Shown one piece after another: positions 44,228 through 52,232 of a DNA stretch of 64,000 nt (its first letter is position 1; each line of letters begins with the position of its first letter). The translations under genes and the position numbers were made by a program. The notes under the pieces are model-generated. The model did not search any database and was not told where the DNA came from. It was given only the letters and a program-made list of their open reading frames with translations. This DNA comes from Geobacillus subterraneus (GTDB lineage: Bacteria > Bacillota > Bacilli > Bacillales > Anoxybacillaceae): NCBI RefSeq assembly GCF_001618685.1, contig NZ_CP014342.1, positions 1,426,001 to 1,490,000 on the forward strand, written 5' to 3'.

Positions 44228-44803
44228 ATGAAGGAAAAAGCGGTCCAATGTTTGTTGGCGATGTGGGGAGCCATCGATCCGATTTATTACGCCTGTTCCC
44301 GGCTCGAATACGCCGGCGAGGAGCGGGATGGGCGCCGCTCCATTTTTCGCGTCCGCCCGCTCCAGTACAAAGGGGAGACGATCCGCCTGTCGGACGGAAC
44401 GACGATTGCGGCGAACGATTGGCTGTTGAAAATCCATCTTCACAACGTCCGGCTCGTGCGCGACCTGTTTCGTTATGACAGCGACATTAAAAAAGGGCGC
44501 TATCTTCTCGAGCAAGTCAAAGCCGGCTTGCCGTATGTCGCCTACCATCTTTATCACCATCAACATTCTGAACGGATGAAAGGGATTATCGGCATTACGA
44601 TGTTAAACAAAGGATGCGAACGGCTTGGATTTGAAACGGTAGATATTTCTAATCCGTTGTACCGTTGGTTCAAAACAGCGGCGCTTGTGCCGATGATGGC
44701 GGTGGCCCGGCCAGGCCTGTCGCCGTTTAGCCGGCCGCCGAAGTATTTGTTGATGTCGAAAGAAAAGCTGTTTTCCTTATACGGTTACCATCTCATCCAC
44801 TAA
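44228..44803 (+). CDS. YkoP-like conserved protein of unknown function
   Basis: 191 residues, no signal peptide, no clear membrane segment. It starts MKEKAVQCLLAMWGAIDPIY and ends in a tract KYLLMSKEKLFSLYG. Its neighbours (a UgtP-like glycosyltransferase on one side, a membrane-anchored phosphoesterase on the other) match the B. subtilis ykoN-ykoP-ykoQ group, and I call it YkoP-like on that ground. A function in membrane lipid or envelope metabolism is possible but not shown by the sequence. Confidence 0.75.
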   Translation: MKEKAVQCLLAMWGAIDPIYYACSRLEYAGEERDGRRSIFRVRPLQYKGETIRLSDGTTIAANDWLLKIHLHNVRLVRDLFRYDSDIKKGRYLLEQVKAGLPYVAYHLYHHQHSERMKGIIGITMLNKGCERLGFETVDISNPLYRWFKTAALVPMMAVARPGLSPFSRPPKYLLMSKEKLFSLYGYHLIH

Positions 44804-44863
44804 CTCCCTCTTTCTTCTCTCCTCCTTTTCACTATAATGGTTATCGAGGGAGGAGAGAAGACA

Positions 44864-45718
44864 ATGACGTTCTTTTTCATCATTCTATCATTCTTTTTGT
44901 TGTTCGCTTTTGGTCTTCGAAAAGCACACCGCAACACGTATGAAGCGGTTTTGCATAAAGTTCAGGTCGGCAGCCCGAAGGACGGAAACAACGCTATTCG
45001 CATTTTACAGCTGTCTGACCTTCATTTAGAAAAGCTGTCTATTTCCCCGGATGATTTATACGAAAAGCTGAAAGGGGAACCGGTTGACTTGATTGCTTTG
45101 ACCGGTGATTTCCTAGACCGCGAAGCGAGCATCGCCAAACTCGGGCCGTATTTGACGGCGTTGAAGAAGTTGCAGCCAGTTTATGGCATGTATGCGGTGT
45201 TCGGCAACCATGACTACGTGCTTCAAGGCGAGCCGCTTGAACGCTTGAAGGCGACGCTTGAGGAGCACGGCTGCATCGTGCTGCAAAACGAAACGAAGAC
45301 GATTACGGTTCACGGCCAAACGGTCAATATTATCGGCATTGACGATTTTTACACGGGGCGCAGCGACATCAAAAAGGCGTACGCCGGCGTGAAGAACGGC
45401 ATCAACTTAGTGTTGACGCATGACCCGGACATCGTGCCGCATATGAGAGACTATCATTTTGATTATTTGTTGTCCGGCCACTTTCATGGCGGGCAAATTC
45501 ACTGGCCAAAGCCGTATCATTTGGCGAAAATGAGCAAAACGCTCACTGAGCGGAACATGATTAAAGGCTATCATGAATGGGACGGCAAGCCGTTTTATAT
45601 TAACGAAGGGCTCGGGCAAACTGGAGTGAACATCCGGATCGGCTCGAAGCCGGAAGTGACGCTCCACTTGTTGTCGTTGCCGTCCGTTTCACAAAGCGAA
45701 ACGGTCAAAGCTGTCTAA
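44864..45718 (+). CDS. Membrane-anchored metallophosphoesterase (YkoQ-like)
   Basis: 284 residues. An N-terminal hydrophobic helix (FFFIILSFFLLFAFGL) anchors a calcineurin-like domain. All metal motifs are present: LQLSDLHLEK, ALTGDFLDRE, VFGNHDYV, LVLTHDPDI and LSGHFHGGQIHWP. This group includes UDP-2,3-diacylglucosamine hydrolase-like and YkuE-like enzymes; the substrate is unknown. The start follows GGGAGGAGAG; the earlier ATG at 44837 precedes that site. It is 60 bp after the ykoP-like gene and closed by a terminator. Confidence 0.88.
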   Translation: MTFFFIILSFFLLFAFGLRKAHRNTYEAVLHKVQVGSPKDGNNAIRILQLSDLHLEKLSISPDDLYEKLKGEPVDLIALTGDFLDREASIAKLGPYLTALKKLQPVYGMYAVFGNHDYVLQGEPLERLKATLEEHGCIVLQNETKTITVHGQTVNIIGIDDFYTGRSDIKKAYAGVKNGINLVLTHDPDIVPHMRDYHFDYLLSGHFHGGQIHWPKPYHLAKMSKTLTERNMIKGYHEWDGKPFYINEGLGQTGVNIRIGSKPEVTLHLLSLPSVSQSETVKAV

Positions 45719-45733
45719 AAGGCAGCTTTTTAT
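45707..45733 (+). terminator. Terminator overlapping the end of the phosphoesterase gene
   Basis: AAAGCTGTC (45707-45715) pairs with GGCAGCTTT (45721-45729), one G-U, followed by T. The left arm lies in the last codons. Confidence 0.8.
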
Positions 45734-45887
45734 TTATTTCTCCTTTTGAAAACGCTTTCTGACCTGCTCAGCATGGCGGATCGCTTCGTCCTCGTCTGCC
45801 TTATGCCACGAACGGGGAAAAGGGATAACGAACTGCATAGAAAAAGGAAACAACCGCCATACTTTTAAGGAAAGGAACGAATTGTCA

Positions 45888-46160
45888 ATGGAGCCGTCGT
45901 GGAAGGCGCTGTTGCCATTTTTAGTGGTCATCCCGATTTCGATTTGGACGAAGCAAGTAATCACTGGGCTGTTTGTCGGACTTTTCGTCGGCAGCTATTT
46001 GATGCCGCCATCGCTGCTTGGCGGTCTGCGGACGGTGCTTCATTATGTTGTTGACAACTTGATGCAGACAAACAACATTCGCATTATTATTTTTCTATAC
46101 CGCATTTTTCTATACCGCGCTCCTGTTCGGTGCTACGTCGTTTCTTTTTCGCTAGCCATG
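45888..46160 (+). pseudogene. Truncated NhaC-type Na+/H+ antiporter gene
   Basis: MEPSWKALLPFLVVIPISIW and TKQVITGLFVGLFVGSYLM look like the first membrane segments of an NhaC-superfamily antiporter, and VVDNLMQTNNIRIIIF continues as expected. Then a short tandem duplication (TTTTTCTATACCGC twice, about 46088-46116) shifts the frame and the rest of a roughly 450-residue protein is missing. In another frame FFYTALLFGATS still looks membrane-like. I infer a decayed gene left by a deletion. Confidence 0.6.
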
Positions 46161-46219
46161 TTGCCGTCTTCCCCCCTTTCCATGGTAAACTAAAGGAAAA
46201 GAAAGAGAGGGGAACGGCG

Positions 46220-47146
46220 ATGGAGGAGGCGGCACGGCAGCTTGAGGAGCTTGGCCAATGGCGAACAGACGATGCCGCCGCGCAGCTTGAACAGCTGAGC
46301 GAGCGGCTTGCTGAAGAGGACGCGTATTACCGTGCTGGAGAAGACCGGCAGGCGCGCGAACGGTATTACCGTTATGTGCCGTTTGACGGAGACGGATTGA
46401 TGCTGTTTGTCCGCTATCATGAGTTAGTGGCGCACACCCATAAACGGCGTCTGCCGTATTTTTTCAGCAAAGACGAGTATTTGTACACATGGGTTGACTT
46501 ACAGCCGGACGGGACGGTGCGCAGTTTGTATTCCGGCGAGCGAAAAGATCCGAAAACGTTGATCGTCCAAGATGTTGAAACGATGAAGCGGCGCTATGAC
46601 GAGTTTCGCCAACTGTTAAAAAAAGCGAAACAGGGGCCGGGCGATGTGCGCGAGCGGATGAAAACGATCGAGAAGCAATGGAAATTCAATGCTGAACATG
46701 TCGTGCCGCAGTCATGGTTCGGTGCCCGTGAACCGATGAAAGGCGATTTGCACCATTTGTTCGTCTGCCAGCCGGAGTGCAACACGCTTCGGTCGAACTT
46801 CCCGTACGCTGACTTTCCATTTTACAATCCGGAAGATCCGAGCGAACAGATCCAGAACCGATGCGGCGTCGCCCATAACGGCTATTTCGAGCCGGAGTAC
46901 GGCAAAGGGACGGCCGCACGGGCGATGTTGTATTTTTTGCTTCGCTACCCGAAGGCAATTGCAAAATCGTTCCGGCGCAAAATCGATATTCCGCTTCTTG
47001 TCCGCTGGCATGAGCAATTCCCGCCGACGGTGTACGAATACCATCGCAACAGCGCTATTTTTTTTATTCAAGGCAACCGCAATCCGTTCATCGATCTTCC
47101 CGAGTTGGCTAGGCGGATGGTGTTTCCGTTTGAAGGGGCGCTGTGA
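46220..47146 (+). CDS. Endonuclease I family nuclease without signal peptide
   Basis: 308 residues. The His-Me finger motif of the family is clear: FNAEHVVPQSWFG (catalytic histidine about residue 159), GDLHHLFVCQPECNTLRSNFPY (in parts; metal-binding asparagine in CNTLRSN). Relatives such as B. subtilis YurI and E. coli EndA are secreted, but here residues 1-60 are charged and helical with no hydrophobic segment, so the protein should be cytoplasmic or released otherwise. The start at 46220 follows GAGAGGGGAACG. A longer frame to 46130 has a hydrophobic stretch but no ribosome binding site and overlaps the antiporter remnant. Confidence 0.85.
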   Translation: MEEAARQLEELGQWRTDDAAAQLEQLSERLAEEDAYYRAGEDRQARERYYRYVPFDGDGLMLFVRYHELVAHTHKRRLPYFFSKDEYLYTWVDLQPDGTVRSLYSGERKDPKTLIVQDVETMKRRYDEFRQLLKKAKQGPGDVRERMKTIEKQWKFNAEHVVPQSWFGAREPMKGDLHHLFVCQPECNTLRSNFPYADFPFYNPEDPSEQIQNRCGVAHNGYFEPEYGKGTAARAMLYFLLRYPKAIAKSFRRKIDIPLLVRWHEQFPPTVYEYHRNSAIFFIQGNRNPFIDLPELARRMVFPFEGAL

Positions 47147-47210
47147 AATGAGGTGAAAGGCGGATGCCTGCCTGTTGTCCCGGGTGTCAAGGAATAAGGA
47201 AGATGAGCAG

Positions 47211-47257
47211 AAAAGCTGTCTCCGAAAAACGATCGTTCGTTTCGGAAGACAGCTTTT
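47211..47257. terminator. Bidirectional terminator between convergent genes
   Basis: AAAAGCTGTCT (47211-47221) with AGACAGCTTTT, plus an inner CCGAAA/TTTCGG pair, and T runs on both strands. It serves the nuclease gene and the minus-strand symporter gene. Confidence 0.85.
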
Positions 47258-47284
47258 TTGCTGCTAGATAAAGCGTGAGAGAGG

Positions 47285-48244
47285 TTAAGCGGAAATCGTC
47301 TTGTCATTCGCTGTTTGGCGGTCTGCTTGTTTGCGGAAGTATGTGGCGACAATCGGACCGGAAATATTGTGCCAGACGCTGAAAATGGCGCTCGGAACGG
47401 CGGCGAGCGGCGAAAAATGGGCGGTCGCTAAGGCCGCACCAAGCCCCGAGTTTTGCATGCCAACTTCGATGGAAATCGCCTTTTGTTTTGGCGGCGACAG
47501 GCGAAACAGTTTGGCAAACCAATACCCAAGCAGCAAGCCCAGCCCGTTATGAACAACGACAATAAGAAAAATAAGAAATCCGCTTTTGGCAATGGCCGCC
47601 TGGTTTTGTCCGACGACGGCGGCGACGATGGCCACGATGGCGATGACAGAAACGAGCGGCAGCGCCGGGATGCACGCTTTGACTTGCTTTTGGAACAGGG
47701 CCTGGGCGATGAGTCCTAAAAGGATCGGAATCAGGACGACTTTGACGATCGACCAAAACAAAGCCGCGGCCGATACGGACAGCCATTTTCCGGCTAAAAG
47801 CAAAATGAGCGAAGGCGTCAAAATCGGCGCTAAAATCGTCGAAACAGAAGTGACAGCGACTGACAGCGCCGTATCTCCTTTCGCCAAGTACGTCATGACG
47901 TTGGACGCCGTGCCGCCCGGACAGCAGCCGACTAAAATAATGCCGAGCGCCACTTCACGCGAAACCGGCAGAAAGTAAGCGAGCAAAAACGCGATAAGCG
48001 GCATGATCAGAAACTGGGCAACGACGCCGATCAACACCTCAAGCGGACGCTTGAATACTTCTTTGAAATCATCCGCTGAAAGCGTCAATCCCATGCCAAA
48101 CATAACGATCCCTAAAAGCGGCACAATATACGGAGCGATCCACGTAAACGCGCCGGGAGCGAAAAAAGCAAGCGCACCAAATAGAAGCACCCAAATCGCA
48201 AACGTATTGCCGCCAAAGTTGCTGATTCTTCCTAGTGTATTCAC
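47285..48244 (-). CDS. Bile acid:sodium symporter (BASS) family transporter, YocS-like
   Basis: 319 residues, nine or ten hydrophobic segments. Seen: GIVMFGMGLTLSADDFKEV at the end of TM2, LVGCCPGGTASNVMTYLAKGD, the family sodium-site motif, and ISIEVGMQNSGLGAALATAHF, the second inverted-repeat copy. Substrates in bacteria include pantoate, organic anions and sulfonates; none can be assigned. GTG start at 48244 follows AAGGAGTGAG on the minus strand; the frame extends to 48283 without signals. B. subtilis YocS has similar size. Confidence 0.9.
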   Translation of the reverse strand: MNTLGRISNFGGNTFAIWVLLFGALAFFAPGAFTWIAPYIVPLLGIVMFGMGLTLSADDFKEVFKRPLEVLIGVVAQFLIMPLIAFLLAYFLPVSREVALGIILVGCCPGGTASNVMTYLAKGDTALSVAVTSVSTILAPILTPSLILLLAGKWLSVSAAALFWSIVKVVLIPILLGLIAQALFQKQVKACIPALPLVSVIAIVAIVAAVVGQNQAAIAKSGFLIFLIVVVHNGLGLLLGYWFAKLFRLSPPKQKAISIEVGMQNSGLGAALATAHFSPLAAVPSAIFSVWHNISGPIVATYFRKQADRQTANDKTISA

Positions 48245-48396
48245 TGTACTCACTCCTTGAACAAAGATGGGAAAGATATACAAGAAATTATATACATTTT
48301 TTTGAAAAGTTCAACTAACGAATCGCCAAATTTTGAAGAAACGTTGACAATATGGAGTCGCTGTGAAAAAATTCACTCCCTTTTTCTCTCATCATC

Positions 48397-48522
48397 GCTT
48401 TAAACATGGTCGATGTCGCTGAAAAACGCGGCGTCAAAATCGATGCCGCCAAGCTGTCGCGCCATCTCGGCGTCCCGGTTGTTCCGGTCATCGCCCGGAC
48501 GGGAAAGGGGACAAAGGAGTTG
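48397..48522 (+). pseudogene. FeoB fragment (ferrous iron transporter G domain)
   Basis: Forty-two codons read [20 protein letters not shown], then [20 protein letters not shown] and EL. This is the NMxD guanine-specificity motif and following segment of FeoB (family form ALNMxDEAEKRG). Nothing of the membrane part or of the G1-G3 motifs remains. The rest of 48245-48813 is AT-rich and holds no gene. Confidence 0.75.
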
Positions 48523-48813
48523 TCGTGCACCATGCAGATAGGAATCCGTTTTCTTTATGTGCTGTATAAGCGGGAGAACGTTTCATAAAGCGTAGGCTCT
48601 TTTTCACCGTTCGCTAGATATACGGCGCGCTGTTTTTGTCGTTTCTTGTTCCGAAAAACAATGAAACCAAGAGAAATAAGACGATATTTATTGAAATTTG
48701 TTCGCAGTTAGGACGAATAGCCTATTTACATGAGATGAAAAAAACGGTAAAAATAGAAATGAGGACAGCAGTTTAGAAAAGAGAGAAAATTCCGTTTTTG
48801 AGGGGACAGCATC

Positions 48814-49410
48814 ATGGTTTACGATGGGATCATTTTGTCGTTGTTAATCGGCTGGTTTCGCGGCGGAAGCCTGAAAGGGTTGGCCAACATGAAATTGCGC
48901 GGCGGTTGGTTGTTTCCGCTCTTGTTGGCGGTGCAGGTTGTCATCTTTTTCCTTCAGGAAAAAGTGGCATGGATCGCGAAAATGAGCAATGTGATTTTCC
49001 TTCTCGTCTACATCACCGGGCTTGTGTTTTTATGGCTCAACCGCCATCAGCCAGGATTTTCGGTTATTTTCGCCGGCGTCTTGCTCAACTTTATTGTGAT
49101 GGCGGTCAATGGCGGGCGGATGCCAGTATCGGTCGAAGCTGCGCAATTTCTCGGCCGCGAATATATTGAAGCGTTAAAAGCCGGTCTGTACGGCAAACAC
49201 CAGGCGATCACATCGGATACACTTCTGCCGTTTCTCGGCGACATTATTCCGCTGTCTCCGCCGTATCCGCGCCAACAAGTCATCAGCATCGGCGACGTTG
49301 TGATGAACGTAGGGGCGTTCTTGTTCATCCAGCATCTGATGCTCAGTGCACCGCGCCATGGGGCAGACGATGCTGAAGAAACAGCGGGCGCTCCTGCGAT
49401 CAATAAATAA
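48814..49410 (+). CDS. DUF5317 membrane protein
   Basis: 198 residues with about five hydrophobic segments. VNGGRMPVSVEAA, a long loop with YGKHQAITSDTLLPFLGDII, and QQVISIGDVVMNVGAFLF fit the pattern of DUF5317 proteins as I recall it. Function unknown. GAGGGGACAG is the ribosome binding site. It is followed 27 bp later by a 30-codon membrane peptide gene and then by a GGDEF/HD-GYP gene, so it may belong to a signalling module. Confidence 0.8.
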   Translation: MVYDGIILSLLIGWFRGGSLKGLANMKLRGGWLFPLLLAVQVVIFFLQEKVAWIAKMSNVIFLLVYITGLVFLWLNRHQPGFSVIFAGVLLNFIVMAVNGGRMPVSVEAAQFLGREYIEALKAGLYGKHQAITSDTLLPFLGDIIPLSPPYPRQQVISIGDVVMNVGAFLFIQHLMLSAPRHGADDAEETAGAPAINK

Positions 49411-49437
49411 AATTACAATTTTGAGGAGGAGAAGAAA

Positions 49438-49530
49438 ATGAAAGTCAAAGTGAAACAAGTGTTGATCAACCTGTTTATCCTTGGTTCGGTGATTGTGGCG
49501 TTGACGTCGGGGTTTAGAATTGGAAGCTAA
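49438..49530 (+). CDS. 30-residue membrane peptide
   Basis: A very strong GAGGAGGAGAAG ribosome binding site precedes the ATG. The peptide begins MKVKVKQVLINLFILGSVIV: a basic N-terminus (three lysines) and one hydrophobic helix, ending TSGFRIGS. That is the layout of either a small membrane protein or a secreted-signal precursor. It follows the DUF5317 gene by 27 bp, so both are probably co-transcribed. No homologue recalled. Confidence 0.6.
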   Translation: MKVKVKQVLINLFILGSVIVALTSGFRIGS

Positions 49531-49753
49531 AGTTTAAGAAAGGCAGAATTGTAGACAAAATAGAAGAGAATGGGTATTTTTCTAAAGTTGGAATTGACTT
49601 TTAAAGACAAATATGGTAAAAACGTTGTTTAAAGGGATACATTGTGTAAAAAGAAAAAATGCTGTTTTGGTTTTCTTTATCACCCTTCTTAGTACATTTT
49701 GTGGTAAAGAGCCAACAGAATTTTTTTTTGATAAAAATGAGAGTGATTATAGG

Positions 49754-51580
49754 ATGACTCCGACATTAAAATGGCAAGGGAAAATATATTTATTTTTCAT
49801 TTCTTCCATTAGTTTAATTGTTTTTATTACAGGAGATGGATTTTCTACTCCATCTCTTAAAGATTGGGTTTTTGTTTATTTTTTAGTGTCCGCTGTCCTT
49901 TTATTAAGCTATTTTTCTGTTCATCTCCCGCCTAAGGATAATTCTTTTTCGATGGATTCGGCCATTTACTTAGCTGTTATGTTTTTGTATGGTATTTCCC
50001 TTGCATTGAAGGTTCTATTGATTAGTATTTTAGTAGAATTTTTATATAAGCGAAAAATGGCATGGTGGAAACATCTATTTAACTTTTCTATGTATTCTTT
50101 GATGATTGCGGGAGCTTTCTACTCCTTTTTGTTGTTTGGTGGACAGATTGGAGAAATTAAAACTGATCATTTGTTTCCGTATATGATTAGTTTGTTAGTA
50201 TATTTTTGTGTGAATATTAGTTTAATATTTATGTTCTTTGTTTTCTTAGAGCGTGTATATAAAGGTGCTTTTAACTTTGGTGTCTTGCTTGAGGCCATGG
50301 TTAGTTACTGTGTTACTTTAATATTATCGCTTGTTCTAGCTATTTTATTAGATAAAGAACAATATTTTGGTTTGTTTTTGTTTATTGTTTTAGTCATTAT
50401 TCTATCAGTAGTATTTAAGAAATTTATAAATCTATATGAGTTAGTATCTAACCGCGCCAACAAAGACCATCTCACCGGCCTATACAACCACGGCTTTTTC
50501 AAAGAAACGCTCAAGGAGCAGTTTTCCGACTGCAAGATGCTCAAGCAGCCGCTGACGCTGGCGTTTCTTGACTTGGACGATTTTAAAAAATATAACGACC
50601 GAAACGGCCATTTGCAAGGGGATCGGTTGTTGACGTTTTTTGGGAAGCTGCTGCAACAAGCAGTTGAAGGGACGAACTTTACTGCCGCCCGCTATGGCGG
50701 TGAAGAGTTTGCCATTTTAATGCCCAACACGACGAAAGAAGACGCGCATGCATTTTTAAACCGGTTGCGCAAAGAAGTGAACGATACATATTTTGACGGC
50801 GTCGAGCATATTCCGTATCGTTGCCTGTCGTTTTCGTGCGGCATTGCCGAGATGGAAAAAGATATGTATGAAAGCAATGAGCTCATCCATCGGGCTGATC
50901 AGGCGCTCTATTATGCGAAGGCGCAAGGGAAAAATAACGTGCAATTGTATGATAAGCATAATATGTGCCTGGATGAAATTAAGTTTAAACAAGACTTGGA
51001 AGCGCTCGAGCAGCAAGTGAAGTTTTTTCTTTCAAAAGACGTCTATACATACCGCCATAGCAAACGAGTGTTTAAATATGCGGTCGAGTTTGGCAGCTGC
51101 CTCGATGAGTTGACTGATCACGAGCGGCAGACGCTCATTTTGGGAGCACTCATTCACGATATCGGCAAAATCGAAGTGCCGCGCGATATTTTAAATAAGC
51201 AAGGGAAGTTGGAAAAACACGAGTGGGAGATTGTCAAGAAACATGTCACATGGGGGCGGGAAATCATTGCGGCGGAGAAGCGGTTTGATGATTTGCTTCC
51301 GCTCATCGAACTGCATCACGAACGGTATGATGGAAAAGGGTATCCGTACGGGCTGAAAGGGGAAGAAATCCCGAAACTGGCCCGCATTTTGTGTATTATC
51401 GACTCGTTTGATGCCATGACGACGGAACGGCCGTACCAGCGGACGAAAACGTTCGAAGAGGCGGTCGAGGAAATTGACCGTTGTGCAGGGACGCAGTTTG
51501 ACCCGGCCTATGCGGCGAAGTTTATCGCGTTTGTGCGCGAGCGTTATTTGCCGCTAGCTGAGATGCAACAACTGAATTGA
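49754..51580 (+). CDS. Membrane GGDEF/HD-GYP cyclic-di-GMP protein
   Basis: About 608 residues. The N-terminal half (residues 1-225) has about seven or eight membrane helices. It is followed by a diguanylate cyclase domain (DHLTGLYNHGFF; active-site motif GGEEF near 315) and an HD-GYP phosphodiesterase domain (RHSKRV, HDIGK near 468, HHERYDGKGYP near 521). With an intact GGEEF and HD-GYP it may both make and break c-di-GMP. The start is uncertain: the frame is open from 49613, but 49754 fits the first membrane helix. Codon use changes abruptly near 50445, from AT-rich to the genome norm. Confidence 0.88.
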   Translation: MTPTLKWQGKIYLFFISSISLIVFITGDGFSTPSLKDWVFVYFLVSAVLLLSYFSVHLPPKDNSFSMDSAIYLAVMFLYGISLALKVLLISILVEFLYKRKMAWWKHLFNFSMYSLMIAGAFYSFLLFGGQIGEIKTDHLFPYMISLLVYFCVNISLIFMFFVFLERVYKGAFNFGVLLEAMVSYCVTLILSLVLAILLDKEQYFGLFLFIVLVIILSVVFKKFINLYELVSNRANKDHLTGLYNHGFFKETLKEQFSDCKMLKQPLTLAFLDLDDFKKYNDRNGHLQGDRLLTFFGKLLQQAVEGTNFTAARYGGEEFAILMPNTTKEDAHAFLNRLRKEVNDTYFDGVEHIPYRCLSFSCGIAEMEKDMYESNELIHRADQALYYAKAQGKNNVQLYDKHNMCLDEIKFKQDLEALEQQVKFFLSKDVYTYRHSKRVFKYAVEFGSCLDELTDHERQTLILGALIHDIGKIEVPRDILNKQGKLEKHEWEIVKKHVTWGREIIAAEKRFDDLLPLIELHHERYDGKGYPYGLKGEEIPKLARILCIIDSFDAMTTERPYQRTKTFEEAVEEIDRCAGTQFDPAYAAKFIAFVRERYLPLAEMQQLN

Positions 51581-51592
51581 ACAAGGGAAAGG

Positions 51593-51618
51593 ACACTTGC
51601 CGGTGGCAAGTGTTTTTT
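51593..51618 (+). terminator. Terminator after the GGDEF/HD-GYP gene
   Basis: ACACTTGCC (51593-51601) pairs with GGCAAGTGT (51605-51613), triloop, then T run. Confidence 0.92.
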
Positions 51619-51675
51619 GTTTTTCACCGTTTTGCCACGCTTTTGCCAAATAATGTTCACTGATCTTGGAAATGA

Positions 51676-51719
51676 AGTGACTTTTTGCACAGTGGAGGTC
51701 AAGGGCGGGTGGCTATAAT
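51676..51719 (+). promoter_or_regulatory. nos operon promoter with FNR/CRP-like site
   Basis: AGTGA-CTTTTT-GCACA (51676-51691) resembles the FNR/CRP consensus TGTGA-N6-TCACA at 8 of 10 positions. TATAAT lies at 51714-51719, so the site is centred at about -41.5, the class II activation position. There is no good -35. Anaerobic induction is inferred. Confidence 0.55.
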
Positions 51720-51755
51720 GGTAAACGAATTTCTCACTGTAGAAGGAGGAGGGGC

Positions 51756-52211
51756 ATGAAACAAACGGTCGTCATTTTTCTCATTAGCGCTTTGATCGGT
51801 TTGGCTGGCGGTTATTCGTATTTTCAGTTGGGAGGAACGAAAGGAGAGACGAATGCGACGCAGGCAGGAAAACAAGAGACGGCTCAATCGTCCCAACCAT
51901 CAGCTTCGACAGAGGATGGGAAGGGGGCGGGCAAGACAACAAACGCTAGTACGCAGGACGGGACTATCCTGCAACAAAAAGGTTGTCTCTCTTGCCACTC
52001 TGTTTCCAAGCTTAACTTGCAAGGAGGGACGACCGGTCCGGATTTATCGAACGCTTATCGAGAAGTCGAGGGCAAACACGGCAAGCCGATTGAAGAGTTT
52101 TTAAAAGCGCCGACGTCTGCGGTGATGTCTGGGGTGATCAAATCGAATCCGCTGACAGATGAGGAGCGGGCCGAAATTATTGCTCTCTTAAAAGAAGCAT
52201 CCGAAAAGTAA
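51756..52211 (+). CDS. nosC: Membrane-anchored cytochrome c of the nos cluster
   Basis: 151 residues. One N-terminal membrane helix (VVIFLISALIGLAGGYSYF), a low-complexity Q/S/T linker, then a monohaem cytochrome c domain with CLSCH (about residues 78-82) and a candidate methionine ligand in SAVMSGVIKSNPL. It probably donates electrons to NosZ. Clade II nos clusters often carry such a cytochrome before nosZ. GAAGGAGGAGG ribosome binding site; nosZ follows 21 bp later. Confidence 0.88.
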   Translation: MKQTVVIFLISALIGLAGGYSYFQLGGTKGETNATQAGKQETAQSSQPSASTEDGKGAGKTTNASTQDGTILQQKGCLSCHSVSKLNLQGGTTGPDLSNAYREVEGKHGKPIEEFLKAPTSAVMSGVIKSNPLTDEERAEIIALLKEASEK

Positions 52212-52232
52212 GAAACGATGGGAGGAACGAGA

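Noticed and set aside
49613-49753. Earlier start of the GGDEF/HD-GYP gene at 49613
   Set aside because: No ribosome binding site, and the extra 47 residues do not look like part of the membrane domain; kept as an alternative only.
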